Under the pieces are notes generated by a model. It was not told where the DNA came from, did not search any database, and worked only from the letters and a program-made list of their open reading frames with translations. From contig JBFWVA010000002.1 of NCBI GenBank assembly GCA_050246995.1, positions 433,725 to 497,724 on the forward strand: a DNA stretch of 64,000 bases, read 5' to 3'. Both the position numbers and the translations under genes were made by a program. Positions within the stretch are counted from its first letter, which is position 1. The number at the start of each line of letters is the position of its first letter. The DNA is from SHVO01 sp050246995. Its GTDB lineage: Bacteria > Pseudomonadota > Alphaproteobacteria > Rhodospirillales > Rhodospirillaceae. Below, in pieces: positions 33,965 through 43,796 of the stretch.

Positions 33965-34399
33965 TTAATCGTCCTCGCGCGGGAAGAGCTCGAGAATCTT
34001 GTCGCGGATCTGATCCCGGACCTGCCGATAAGCGGCCAGACGCGCGGAGCGATTGCCCTCAGCGCGGGTCGGATCGGGGATGTCCCAGGTCCGCACCTCG
34101 CAGTGGGTATATCGGGTGAGGTCTTCGGCACGGGCTTTAGCCGGCAGAGACAGCGCTATCACGAGTTCGAAAGCGTCGGCTTCCAGACTGCTTAGGGTTT
34201 TGGGTTGATGGCGCGACATGTCGACGCCGATCTCGCGCATGACCTCGATCATGAAAGGATCATGGCCGCCCTGCTGCACGCCCGCGGAGTCCACGAATAC
34301 GCGGCGGCCGTGGAAGCGCTTGAGGATGCCCTCGGCCATGGGCGAGCGGACCTGATTGAGGTTGCAGCAAAAGAGGACGGCGGACGGGAGGATTTGCAT
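33965..34399 (-). CDS. Low-molecular-weight protein tyrosine phosphatase family
   Basis: The protein has 144 residues from the ATG at 34397-34399. The phosphate loop C-x5-R lies near the start in VLFCCNLNQVRSPMAEG, and the general-acid DP is in TWDIPDPTRAEG, so the catalytic set is intact. The frame is open to 34600 only as a shadow of the UPF0262 gene. In alphaproteobacteria this gene is regularly next to UPF0262. Its substrates are unknown, and some members relate to ArsC. It starts 5 bp after the UPF0262 stop. Confidence 0.9.
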   Translation of the reverse strand: MQILPSAVLFCCNLNQVRSPMAEGILKRFHGRRVFVDSAGVQQGGHDPFMIEVMREIGVDMSRHQPKTLSSLEADAFELVIALSLPAKARAEDLTRYTHCEVRTWDIPDPTRAEGNRSARLAAYRQVRDQIRDKILELFPREDD

Positions 34400-34403
34400 A
34401 CCG

Positions 34404-34898
34404 CTAACCCCGCATGTGGAGAATGCAGAGGAGGGTGAAGAAGCGGCGCGAGGTGTTGTGGTCGAGATCGACGTGTTCGCGCAAACGTTCTTCAAGCATC
34501 TGTGCGCCTTCGTTGTGAAGCGCGCGGCGGCCCATGTCGATGGCCTCGATCTGCGAGGGTGACGAGGTCTTGATGGCGTCGAAGTAGCTTTCGCAGACAA
34601 GAAAGTAGTCCTTGATCACCATGCGGAAAGGCCGGATGGGCATCACGACTTCCTTTTGCGGCGCACCTTCCGTGTCGCGCACGTCGAAGACGAGGCGGTC
34701 CTCGCGCAAGGCCAGATGCAGGTGATAGGGACCAGGACAGGTCCCCTCGCCTTTCAGACAGAATATATTTTCCTCGAGCAGATCGAAGAGCGCGACTTCA
34801 CGCTCGTGCTCGACCTCGGGGCGGCGGCGCAGGAAGGAGCGCTCGTCCAATTCGATGCGGACGATGGAGCGCGGGCGTTGTCCCGTGCTCTCGGTCAC
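34404..34898 (-). CDS. UPF0262 family protein
   Basis: This 164-residue protein matches the alphaproteobacteria-specific UPF0262 family throughout: EREVALFDLLEENIF, YHLHLALREDRLVFDV, IRPFRMVIKDYFLVCESYF and IDMGRRALHNEGAQML. The function is unknown. It lies between murA (4 bp away) and the LMW-PTP gene (5 bp), in a tight operon. In relatives hisD and DUF2948 genes often stand between murA and this gene. They are missing here. Confidence 0.92.
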   Translation of the reverse strand: MTESTGQRPRSIVRIELDERSFLRRRPEVEHEREVALFDLLEENIFCLKGEGTCPGPYHLHLALREDRLVFDVRDTEGAPQKEVVMPIRPFRMVIKDYFLVCESYFDAIKTSSPSQIEAIDMGRRALHNEGAQMLEERLREHVDLDHNTSRRFFTLLCILHMRG

Positions 34899-34901
34899 GT
34901 A

Positions 34902-36209
<1,308 letters not shown>

Positions 36210-36231
36210 TGGATGTGCTTTCTATGTGAGC

Positions 36232-36786
36232 TTAAAGGCGCGGGAGGGTGACGCCCTTCTGGCCTTGGTATTTGCCTTTTCGGTCGGCGTAGGATGTTTC
36301 ACACACGCTGTCCGCCTTCAGGAAGATGAACTGCGCGGCGCCTTCATTGGCGTAGATTTTGGCCGGAAGTGTGGTGGTGTTGGAGAATTCCAGGGTGACG
36401 TGGCCTTCCCACTCGGGCTCGAGCGGTGTGACGTTCACGATGATGCCGCAGCGCGCATAAGTGGACTTGCCGAGGCAGATCACCAGAGTGTCGCGCGGGA
36501 TCTTGAAGTACTCGACGGTGCGCGCGAGGGCGAAGCTGTTGGGCGGAATGACACAGACGTCGGTGTCGCGGTCGACGAAGCCCGCGTTGGAGAAGTCCTT
36601 GGGGTCGACCACGGCGGAATCGACGTTGGTGAATATCTTGAACTCGCGTGACACGCGCGCGTCGTAGCCATAGGACGAGACACCGTACGAGATGATGCCT
36701 TCGCGGTGCTGGCGGTCGGCGAACGGCGTGATCATGCCATGTTCCGTGGCCATCTTACGGATCCAGGTATCGGGCAGTACGGACAT
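36232..36786 (-). CDS. dcd: dCTP deaminase
   Basis: This 184-residue protein shows the Dcd family motifs: GVSSYGYDARVSREFKIF, VCVIPPNSFALARTVEYF, the ICLGKSTYARCGIIVNVTPL active-site loop and a nearby GHVTLEFSNTTTLPAKIYANE with the catalytic glutamate. It deaminates dCTP to dUTP for thymidylate synthesis. It begins at ATG 36784-36786 and its stop lies 22 bp before murA, with which it is probably co-transcribed. Confidence 0.96.
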   Translation of the reverse strand: MSVLPDTWIRKMATEHGMITPFADRQHREGIISYGVSSYGYDARVSREFKIFTNVDSAVVDPKDFSNAGFVDRDTDVCVIPPNSFALARTVEYFKIPRDTLVICLGKSTYARCGIIVNVTPLEPEWEGHVTLEFSNTTTLPAKIYANEGAAQFIFLKADSVCETSYADRKGKYQGQKGVTLPRL

Positions 36787-36869
36787 GCAAAGGGGTCCTA
36801 AAGGCGAATAATGCGGATGGTGGTCCGCTTGTAGCTTACGGGGCGGGAGCCCTCAAGTTAGTGGGCAAG

Positions 36870-37037
36870 TTAACGGCCTTCTTCGGATTTAGGCTCGGTT
36901 TTGACGTCGCGGGCGCGTTCTTGCGCTTTGCGGCGCTTGAGGTTCTCGCGCAGGGCCGCGGCGAGGCGGTCCTTGGCGGCGTCCGAGTTGGGCTTTTCCT
37001 GAGGCTTGCCGGGCCGGGACGGGTCGCGGGTGGTCAT
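36870..37037 (-). CDS. Small basic conserved protein
   Basis: The protein has 55 residues from the ATG at 37035-37037. It starts MTTRDPSRPGKPQEKPN, disordered, then has a strongly basic helix AAALRENLKRRKAQERARD and ends in an acidic tail. Proteins of this size with an LRxNLxRRKxQxRAR helix are frequent in alphaproteobacteria near core genes. The function is unknown, and nucleic-acid or ribosome contact is only suggested by the charge. It is 83 bp upstream of dcd on the same strand. Confidence 0.65.
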   Translation of the reverse strand: MTTRDPSRPGKPQEKPNSDAAKDRLAAALRENLKRRKAQERARDVKTEPKSEEGR

Positions 37038-37187
37038 GGGCGGTTTTCCCCGAGTTGCGGGATATCGCAGTAAAATCAGGCGATAAGACCTATATGACGG
37101 TTGCTTGCGCCGCCAGAGGGCTTGTGGCATGTTCCGCGCCGCTTTGGAGGCCCCGCACCTCGTGCCGGGACCGCCGCAGATGGTCTT

Positions 37188-37262
37188 GCTGCCGTAGCTC
37201 AGTGGTAGAGCACCCCCTTGGTAAGGGGGAGGTCGATAGTTCAATCCTATTCGGCAGCACCA
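37188..37262 (+). tRNA. tRNA-Thr (anticodon GGT)
   Basis: The full cloverleaf can be folded: acceptor GCTGCCG/CGGCAGC, D stem GCTC/GAGC with loop AGTGGTA, anticodon stem CCCCC/GGGGG with loop TTGGTAA (anticodon GGT), and T arm GATAG-TTCAATC-CTATT. An encoded CCA end follows the discriminator A. It reads ACC and ACU threonine codons. Confidence 0.97.
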
Positions 37263-37282
37263 TTTGCCCCCATAGGGGCCAC

Positions 37283-38734
37283 CTAGCTCACAATCCGATA
37301 CACAGGCTTGTATTCGCCGGACAGCTTCATGCGGTTCTGGGCAATAAACTGCGCAAGCAGGTCGTCCAAAGGCTCGACCAGCGCGCGGTCGCCGTGGACC
37401 TCGAAGGGGCCCTTCTCCTCGATCTGACGGATGCCGTTTTCCTTCACGTTGCCGGCGACGAGCGCCGAGAACAGGCGCCGGAGCGCCACGGCGCGCTCGT
37501 ACACCGGGCGATCGAGATGCAGATCAAGGCCCGCCACCGATTCATGGGTGACGTTGAATGGATGCTGGAAACCTTCCGGGATCTTAAGGTTCCAATTGAA
37601 GTTGAACGCCTCGCCGACCTTTTTGCGGTGGGCGAGGACCTCGGCGAAGCCGCGCACCATGGCGCGGCCGACCTCGGCTTCGTCATCGACGATGATCTGG
37701 TAGCGTTTGCGCGCGTCCGGCCCGAGCGTGAGGGCGATGAACTCATCGATACGCTGGAAATAGGCGGCTGCCGACTTGGGGCCGGTGAAGATCAGCGGCA
37801 TGGGTTCTTCGGCATTGGCGGGATCGAGCAAAGTGCCGAGAAGGAAAAGGATCTCCTCCATGGTTCCGACGCCGCCCGGGAAGATGACGATGCCGTGTCC
37901 GAGGCGGATGAAGGCCTCCAGGCGCTTTTCGATATCCGGCATGATGACGAGCTGGTTGACGATGGGATTCGGCGGCTCCGCCGCCACGATGCCGGGCTCC
38001 GTCAAACCAATGTAGCAGCCGGTTTTGATGCGTTGCTTGGCGTGACCGATGTTGGCGCCCTTCATGGGGCCTTTCATGGCGCCGGGACCGCATCCCGTGC
38101 AGACATTCAGCCCCCGCAAGCCGAGTTCATACCCCACGCGCTTCGTGTACTCGTATTCCTCGCGGCTGATGGAATGGCCGCCCCAGCAAACCACGAGATC
38201 CGGCTTGTTCTGCGCGCCGAGCACACGCGCGTTCCGGAGGATATGGAAAACGGCGTTGGTGATGCTTTCGGGTTGGGAAAGATTGAACCGTCCGCTCTCA
38301 ACCACTTCGTTGGAGATGTAGACGATGTCGCGTAGCACCGCGAACAGGAGCTCCTTCACGCCGCGGATCATCTCGCCATCGACGAATGCGATGGCGGGGG
38401 CGTTGATGACCTCCAGCTCGATGCCGAATGATTTTTGGATGATCTTGAGTTCGAAGTCGTGGAACTTCTCGAACAGCTCGCGGGCGTCGTCGCTGATGCT
38501 GCCGGCGTTCAGGACCGCGAGAGCGCACCTTCTGAGCAGCGGATAGAGACCGCCCTGCCCGCGATCGAGCAGCTTGGCGACTTCTTCGTGGCTGAGGGTT
38601 TCAAGGCTGCCGCGGGGGGCAACCCGGGCATCGACGAATTCGCCGGAGGCGGGGACTGTCGCCTTGGCCGTGACGGTATCGTCGAGGGCGGCGTCGTGGA
38701 GCGGAACTTGGAAGGATTCTTTCGACATGACCAT
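37283..38734 (-). CDS. ppnN: PpnN-like pyrimidine/purine 5'-nucleotide nucleosidase (LOG superfamily)
   Basis: The protein has 483 residues from the ATG at 38732-38734; a GTG at 38782 would add 16 and cannot be excluded. It has the three-part form of E. coli PpnN (YgdH): an N-terminal domain (LYPLLRRCALAVLNAGSIS), a central LOG domain with GLNVCTGCGPGAMKGPMKG and IVIFPGGVGTMEEILFLLG, and a C-terminal DUF3412-type domain. It cleaves nucleoside monophosphates to base and ribose-5-phosphate, and in E. coli it responds to (p)ppGpp. It converges on tRNA-Thr. Confidence 0.92.
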   Translation of the reverse strand: MVMSKESFQVPLHDAALDDTVTAKATVPASGEFVDARVAPRGSLETLSHEEVAKLLDRGQGGLYPLLRRCALAVLNAGSISDDARELFEKFHDFELKIIQKSFGIELEVINAPAIAFVDGEMIRGVKELLFAVLRDIVYISNEVVESGRFNLSQPESITNAVFHILRNARVLGAQNKPDLVVCWGGHSISREEYEYTKRVGYELGLRGLNVCTGCGPGAMKGPMKGANIGHAKQRIKTGCYIGLTEPGIVAAEPPNPIVNQLVIMPDIEKRLEAFIRLGHGIVIFPGGVGTMEEILFLLGTLLDPANAEEPMPLIFTGPKSAAAYFQRIDEFIALTLGPDARKRYQIIVDDEAEVGRAMVRGFAEVLAHRKKVGEAFNFNWNLKIPEGFQHPFNVTHESVAGLDLHLDRPVYERAVALRRLFSALVAGNVKENGIRQIEEKGPFEVHGDRALVEPLDDLLAQFIAQNRMKLSGEYKPVYRIVS

Positions 38735-38793
38735 TTTTAGCTTGTTTCCTGCGGAGGTAGTGAACTTTTTCAGGATCGCCACGTTACGTTGAC

Positions 38794-38910
38794 ATGAAAC
38801 CGATCTGCCGTGCCCTCATCTGGACCGCCGCCCGCGTTCCTCTTCGCCCCCTGACGGTCGCTCTTCTGGGCCTGGCCCTTAAAGGATGGCCGGAAAGCCG
38901 CCGCGCCTAA
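38794..38910 (+). CDS. Possible 38-residue hydrophobic micro-ORF
   Basis: An ATG-to-TAA frame encodes 38 residues: MKPICRALIWTAARVP, then LTVALLGLALKGWP and a basic end SRRA. It fills the gap between ppnN and the aminotransferase gene. One hydrophobic helix with arginines on both sides resembles a small membrane protein. No ribosome site is obvious. It may also be chance in GC-rich DNA. Confidence 0.25.
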   Translation: MKPICRALIWTAARVPLRPLTVALLGLALKGWPESRRA

Positions 38911-38981
38911 AGGGCGTATCCTAGAAATTTTATCCTCTTAAGCTTCACAGAGGCCCGCAAAACCCTTTATAGGTGCGGCCC

Positions 38982-40136
38982 ATGAAGCCCACCAACAGTG
39001 TCCTGTCCGGCCTGCCCACCACTGTCTTTACAGTGATGTCGGCGCTGGCCACCGAACATAACGCCCTGAACCTCGGCCAGGGCTTTTCCGACGACAACGG
39101 CCCCGACGACGTGCGCGCGAAAGCCGCCGAGGCCATGGAGAAGTCCAACCAGTATCCGCCGATGATGGGCCTGCCCGAACTGCGCAAAGCGGTGGCGGCC
39201 AACGGGAAGCGGTTCTTCAACGTCGATGTGGACTGGACCGAGGTGATGGTGACCTCGGGCGGAACGGAATCGCTGGCCGCGTGTCTCTTGGGCCTGATCG
39301 AGCCGGGCGACGAAGTCATCGTGTTCGAGCCGTTCTACGACTCTTACCTGCCGATGATCCGCCGCGCCGGAGGCATCCCCAAGATCGTGCGGCTGATGCC
39401 GCCGCAGTGGGAGTTGCCGCGCGAAGCGCTGGCGGCGGCCTTCAGCGCCAAGACCAAGCTGATGATCCTCAATACGCCGATGAACCCGTGCAGTAAGGTG
39501 TTCCGCCGGGATGAATTGGATTTCATCGCCGACCTCGCGCAGAAGCACGACATCTATGTCATCTGCGACGAGGTCTATGACCATCTTGTCTATGATGGAC
39601 AGAAACACATCTCGCTGATCACCCTACCCGGCATGCGCGAGCGTTGCCTGCGCCTGGGTTCGGCGGGCAAGACCTTCTCGCTGACCGGATGGAAAGTCGG
39701 TTACGTGAGCGCATGCCCCGCGCTGCTCGGACCCGTTTCAAAGGCGCATCAGTTCTTGACCTTCACCACGCCGCCGAATTTGCAGTGGGCCGTTGCGTAT
39801 GGGTTGGAGAAGGACGACGCCTATTTCCATGGCTATCGCGATTCACTGCAACGCCGCCGCGATTTGTTGTCGTCGGGATTGTCGCAGATCGGATTCAAGG
39901 TGCTGCCGTCGCAAGGCACGATCTTTATAACAGTCGACGTCGGAAATTTCGGCTTCAAGGGCGACGACGTGGCGTTCTGTCATGATATGACGGTGAAAGC
40001 CGGCGTGACGGCGATTCCGGTCAGCGCATTTTATGAGGGCCAAGGCCCCGATCATTTTGTACGCTTCGCTTTCTGCAAGAAGGAATCGTATCTCGAGGCT
40101 GCGCTTGAGCGCCTCGCTAAATACTACAAGCGATAA
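38982..40136 (+). CDS. Class I/II PLP-dependent aminotransferase
   Basis: The protein has 384 residues from the ATG at 38982. Fold-type I features are NLGQGFSDDNGPDDVRAKA, YPPMMGLPELRKAV, VTSGGTESLAACLLGLI, the conserved Asn in ILNTPMNPCSKVF, DEVYDHLVYDG and the PLP lysine in GSAGKTFSLTGWKVGY. A C-terminal arginine is in VRFAFCKKE. This is the KAT/YbdL subgroup, often acting on methionine, kynurenine or aromatic amino acids. The exact substrate is not readable. A GTG at 38973 is a less likely start. Confidence 0.93.
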   Translation: MKPTNSVLSGLPTTVFTVMSALATEHNALNLGQGFSDDNGPDDVRAKAAEAMEKSNQYPPMMGLPELRKAVAANGKRFFNVDVDWTEVMVTSGGTESLAACLLGLIEPGDEVIVFEPFYDSYLPMIRRAGGIPKIVRLMPPQWELPREALAAAFSAKTKLMILNTPMNPCSKVFRRDELDFIADLAQKHDIYVICDEVYDHLVYDGQKHISLITLPGMRERCLRLGSAGKTFSLTGWKVGYVSACPALLGPVSKAHQFLTFTTPPNLQWAVAYGLEKDDAYFHGYRDSLQRRRDLLSSGLSQIGFKVLPSQGTIFITVDVGNFGFKGDDVAFCHDMTVKAGVTAIPVSAFYEGQGPDHFVRFAFCKKESYLEAALERLAKYYKR

Positions 40137-40152
40137 GGAACAACCTTAAGGA

Positions 40153-41844
40153 ATGCCCCACGAGACACCGCTGATCGCAACCATCGTCGTCGGGCTCGTA
40201 CTGGCGTTCATCTTCGGTGCCATCGCCAACCGCTTCCGCATATCGCCCCTTGTCGGATACCTCCTCGCCGGTATCGCCGTCGGCCCGCAGACGCCGGGTT
40301 TTGTCGCGGACGCCTCGCTCGCCCATGAGCTGGCTGAGATCGGCGTTATTCTTCTGATGTTCGGGGTCGGGCTGCACTTCTCACTGAAAGAACTATTGTC
40401 GGTGCGCGCCATCGCGATCCCCGGCGCTGTCGTGCAGATCGCAATCGCCACACTGTTGGGCATGGGGCTGGCCGCCGCGATGGGCTGGAGCCTTGGCGCG
40501 GGCGTCGTGTTCGGTCTCGCGCTGTCGGTTGCGAGCACGGTGGTCTTGCTGCGTGCGCTGCAAGAACGCCATTTGATCTCGACCCCGCAGGGCCACATCG
40601 CGGTTGGGTGGCTGATCGTCGAGGACCTCGCGATGGTCATGACGCTTGTGCTGTTGCCGCCTTTCGCCGGGCTCCTGGGCGGCGCGGCGGACACAGGCGC
40701 GGGTGCCGTGAGCGCGGGGGACATCTTCCTCGCGATCGGCGTGACCCTGCTCAAGGTAGGCGCCTTCGTCGCGGTGATGGTGATCGGAGGCCGGAGGATC
40801 ATCCCGTGGATTCTGCATCACATCGCGCATACGGGCTCGCGTGAGTTGTTCCGCTTGTCCGTGCTCGCCATCGCGCTCGGCACCGCTTACGGCGCCGCGG
40901 TGCTGTTCGGCGTGTCGTTTGCGCTTGGCGCATTTTTCGCCGGCATGATGATGAGCGAGTCCGAGCTCAGTCAGCAGGCGGCCAACGAAACGCTTCCGCT
41001 CCGCGACGCTTTCGCGGTCTTGTTTTTTGTCGCCGTGGGAATGCTGTTCAATCCCATGATCCTGGTCGAGCAAGCATTGCCCCTCACGGCCACTGTCTTG
41101 ATCATCATCGTCGGCAAGTCGGCGGCGGCGCTGGGAATCGTGTTGCTGTTCAAGCGCCCGTTGGACACAGCGCTGATGATTTCCGCGAGTCTCGCGCAGA
41201 TTGGTGAGTTCTCATTCATCCTAGCGACACTTGGTGTCGATCTGGGATTGCTGCCCACGGAAGGACGCGACCTCATCCTCGGCGGCGCGATTATCTCCAT
41301 CCTGCTCAACCCATTCATATTCGGCCTGATTAATCGCTTCGGTCCAAGGCTGCGCACGGCGTTTCCAGCGGCGCTAACGCCCGAAGCCGTTCCCGCGCCG
41401 CCCCCGGCGGCGCCTCAGGCGCATGCCGTGGTTGTCGGCTACGGCCGTGTGGGGAGCGTGATCGGCGAAGCGCTGCGCGAACGTGCGCGGCCTTTCGTCG
41501 TGATCGAAGAAAAGCGGGAGATCGTCACGGCGCTCGAAGACGAGGGCATCACCGTGGTGACCGGTCCGCGACCGCCCGCGGAACTCATGACAAGCGCGCG
41601 CGTTGCTGATGCGACGGCGGTGTTCGTCGCGGTCCCTAACTGCTTCGAGGCCGGACAATTCGTGGAGCAGGCGCGGAAGGCGAACCCGGATGTGCTGATC
41701 GTTGCGCGCGCACACTTGGACGCGGAAGTAGATTATCTGCAACGCCTGGGCGCCAACGTAACCATCATGGGTGAGCGCGAGATTGGCCGCGCCATGGTTG
41801 AACAGGCGACAGTGCACCGAAAGAGGAACGAGAGATCGCACTAG
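40153..41844 (+). CDS. CPA2-family potassium/proton antiporter, KefB/YbaL type
   Basis: This 563-residue membrane protein has about 12-13 membrane segments over residues 8-385 (Na_H_Exchanger fold), with SPLVGYLLAGIAVGPQTPG and the family motif FGVGLHFSLKELL. A cytoplasmic Rossmann TrkA-N/RCK domain follows from about residue 415 (VVVGYGRVGSVIGEALRE) and ends without a TrkA-C part. The conserved membrane acids (ALGAFFAGMMMSESEL) are present. It exchanges K+ or Na+ for protons under nucleotide control. It begins 16 bp after the aminotransferase stop with AAGGA upstream. Confidence 0.92.
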   Translation: MPHETPLIATIVVGLVLAFIFGAIANRFRISPLVGYLLAGIAVGPQTPGFVADASLAHELAEIGVILLMFGVGLHFSLKELLSVRAIAIPGAVVQIAIATLLGMGLAAAMGWSLGAGVVFGLALSVASTVVLLRALQERHLISTPQGHIAVGWLIVEDLAMVMTLVLLPPFAGLLGGAADTGAGAVSAGDIFLAIGVTLLKVGAFVAVMVIGGRRIIPWILHHIAHTGSRELFRLSVLAIALGTAYGAAVLFGVSFALGAFFAGMMMSESELSQQAANETLPLRDAFAVLFFVAVGMLFNPMILVEQALPLTATVLIIIVGKSAAALGIVLLFKRPLDTALMISASLAQIGEFSFILATLGVDLGLLPTEGRDLILGGAIISILLNPFIFGLINRFGPRLRTAFPAALTPEAVPAPPPAAPQAHAVVVGYGRVGSVIGEALRERARPFVVIEEKREIVTALEDEGITVVTGPRPPAELMTSARVADATAVFVAVPNCFEAGQFVEQARKANPDVLIVARAHLDAEVDYLQRLGANVTIMGEREIGRAMVEQATVHRKRNERSH

Positions 41845-41949
41845 AAGCAACGAAATACATTTCCCGCATTGCGCGAAGCGGGGCGTTTGTTGATGCAAGG
41901 CAGTCTCATTATGATAAGGACATAGCCCTTCCTCTTTTGTCCCGCCGCA

Positions 41950-43770
41950 ATGAACCGTGAACCGATCTCCCCGCCAGCCCCGCACGGCTGGTCCGGCAAG
42001 GTGTTAGCCGGGCTGGCGATTTTCGCGCTGGCCGAATGGCCCGCGAACGCTTTGGCGCAAGTCGAGGCGCCCCCCTCGGACACGAACTTCTACGTTCTTT
42101 ATGGAATCGGCGCGCTCACCCTGGTGATCCTCGGCTTCATGCTGGCGCGCGTCGGCCGCGGCCGCGAAATCACAACCGCGGCCGATAAGCTGACAGCCGA
42201 AACCGCTGATCGCGTCGCGGCGGAAACCGGACGGCGTGAAAGCGACGAAAACTTCCTTCGGTTTGTCGAGCGCGTGACCGACTACGCCATCTACATGCTC
42301 GATCCGACCGGCCATGTGACCACATGGAATGCAGGCGCCGAGCGCATCAAGGGCTACACGGCCGCTGAAATCCTTGGCCGGCACTTCTCGTGCTTCTACA
42401 CGCCCGAAGATCAGGCGGCGGGTCTGCCGGCAAAGGTGCTTGCGACCGCCGAACGTGAAGGCCGCTATGAGGCCGAAGCCACCACCCGCATACGCAAGGA
42501 CGGCAGCCGCTTCCACGCGAGTATCGTGATCGACAGACTCGTGGACACGTCCGGCAAACTGCTGGGCTACGCCAAGATCACGCGTGACGTGACCGAGCGC
42601 GTCGAACAGCAGAGGGCGCTGGAAGAAGCACGCGCGGCATTGGGTCAGGCGCAGAAGATGGAAGCCATCGGCCACCTGACCGGCGGCATCGCGCACGATT
42701 TCAACAACATGCTGGCCGTGATCATCGGCGCGCTGAACATGATCCAGCGCCGCATCGGGCGCGGCGACTACAATGTCGAACCCTTGGTGCAAGCCGCCGT
42801 GGAAGGAGCGATGCGCGGCGCCTCGCTCACGCAGCGCCTGCTGGCATTCGCGCGCAAGCAAGTGCTGGAGCCGCGCGTGGTGGACGCCAACAAACTGGTG
42901 GGCGGCATGTCGGACCTTATCCGCCGCGCGCTCGGCGAGACGATCCAGACCGAGATCGTCACCGAAGGCGGACTGTGGCGCATCTACGCGGATGCGCATC
43001 AACTTGAGACCGCGATCATCAATCTGGTCGTCAACGCGCGCGACGCCATGGCGGACGGCGGCAAGCTGACCGTGGAAACCTCCAACGCGGCGATCTCGGA
43101 CGCTTACGGACGTCAGCACGGAATCGAGCCCGGTCAGTATGTGGCGATCTGCGTGACCGATACCGGCGCGGGCATGGCGCCGGAGATCGTGGACAAGGTC
43201 TTCGACCCGTTTTTCACCACCAAGAAGACCGGGACGGGGCTGGGCCTCAGTATGGTCTACGGCTTCGTGAAGCAATCGGGCGGCCATGTGAAGATCTACT
43301 CGGAGCAGGGTCACGGCACGACCCTGAAGATCTACCTGCCCCGCTATTTCGGTCCGAAGGAAGAGCAGAGAGACATCGCGCCCGCTGCCGCCCCAAACGC
43401 GAAAGGCGAAACGATTCTGGTGGTCGAGGACGAAGCGGCCGTGCGCAAACTGACAGTCCAAAGCCTTGTCGACCTTGGATATAAGGTCGTGGAAGCCGAC
43501 GGCGGCGAGAAGGCTCTCGCCCTGCTCGAGGCACATCCGGAGGTTTCATTGCTGTTCACCGACGTAGTGATGCCGCATATGAACGGCCATCAGCTGGCCC
43601 AGGAAGCATTAAAGCGCAAACCCGGCCTCAAAATCCTCTATACGACCGGCTACACCCGCAACGCAGTCGTGCATAATGGGGTACTGGACCCGGGCGTGAA
43701 GCTGCTGCACAAACCGTTTACGCTCGAGGCCCTGGCGCACGCTATAAGACGCGCCATTGATTCAAACTAA
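41950..43770 (+). CDS. Membrane hybrid histidine kinase (PAS-HisKA-ATPase-receiver)
   Basis: The protein has 606 residues. A first hydrophobic segment (residues 15-38, ending ANALAQ) looks like a signal peptide or first span, and a second follows at 50-68 (LYGIGALTLVILGFML). A short periplasmic loop links them. The PAS domain is at 95-215 (NAGAERIKGYTAAEILGRHF). The H-box is AIGHLTGGIAHDFNNMLAVI, the ATPase has NLVVNARDAMADGG and TGTGLGLSMVYGFVKQSGG, and the C-terminal receiver has LVVEDEAAVRKL, LLFTDVVMPHMNG and LLHKPFTLEAL. It resembles CckA in form but has a single PAS domain and a different linker, so I do not call it cckA. KamA-like follows 26 bp later. Confidence 0.93.
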   Translation: MNREPISPPAPHGWSGKVLAGLAIFALAEWPANALAQVEAPPSDTNFYVLYGIGALTLVILGFMLARVGRGREITTAADKLTAETADRVAAETGRRESDENFLRFVERVTDYAIYMLDPTGHVTTWNAGAERIKGYTAAEILGRHFSCFYTPEDQAAGLPAKVLATAEREGRYEAEATTRIRKDGSRFHASIVIDRLVDTSGKLLGYAKITRDVTERVEQQRALEEARAALGQAQKMEAIGHLTGGIAHDFNNMLAVIIGALNMIQRRIGRGDYNVEPLVQAAVEGAMRGASLTQRLLAFARKQVLEPRVVDANKLVGGMSDLIRRALGETIQTEIVTEGGLWRIYADAHQLETAIINLVVNARDAMADGGKLTVETSNAAISDAYGRQHGIEPGQYVAICVTDTGAGMAPEIVDKVFDPFFTTKKTGTGLGLSMVYGFVKQSGGHVKIYSEQGHGTTLKIYLPRYFGPKEEQRDIAPAAAPNAKGETILVVEDEAAVRKLTVQSLVDLGYKVVEADGGEKALALLEAHPEVSLLFTDVVMPHMNGHQLAQEALKRKPGLKILYTTGYTRNAVVHNGVLDPGVKLLHKPFTLEALAHAIRRAIDSN

Positions 43771-43796
43771 GTGGGCGATTCGACCTCAACGGACCC

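Noticed and set aside
36870..37244. 124-residue frame ending in the small basic protein
   Set aside because: The first 69 codons run across tRNA-Thr and non-coding DNA; only the ATG at 37037 gives a sensible 55-residue protein.
42004..43536. Minus-strand 510-residue frame across the hybrid kinase
   Set aside because: It lies opposite a clear kinase-receiver gene and shows histidine/arginine-rich shadow composition without domains.
41950..43770. Hybrid kinase considered as CckA, which would complete the CtrA phosphorelay in the window
   Set aside because: It has one PAS domain, a signal-peptide-like first span and the box IGHLTGGIAHDFNN, which is that of common hybrid kinases and not of CckA; it also lies 29 kb from chpT.
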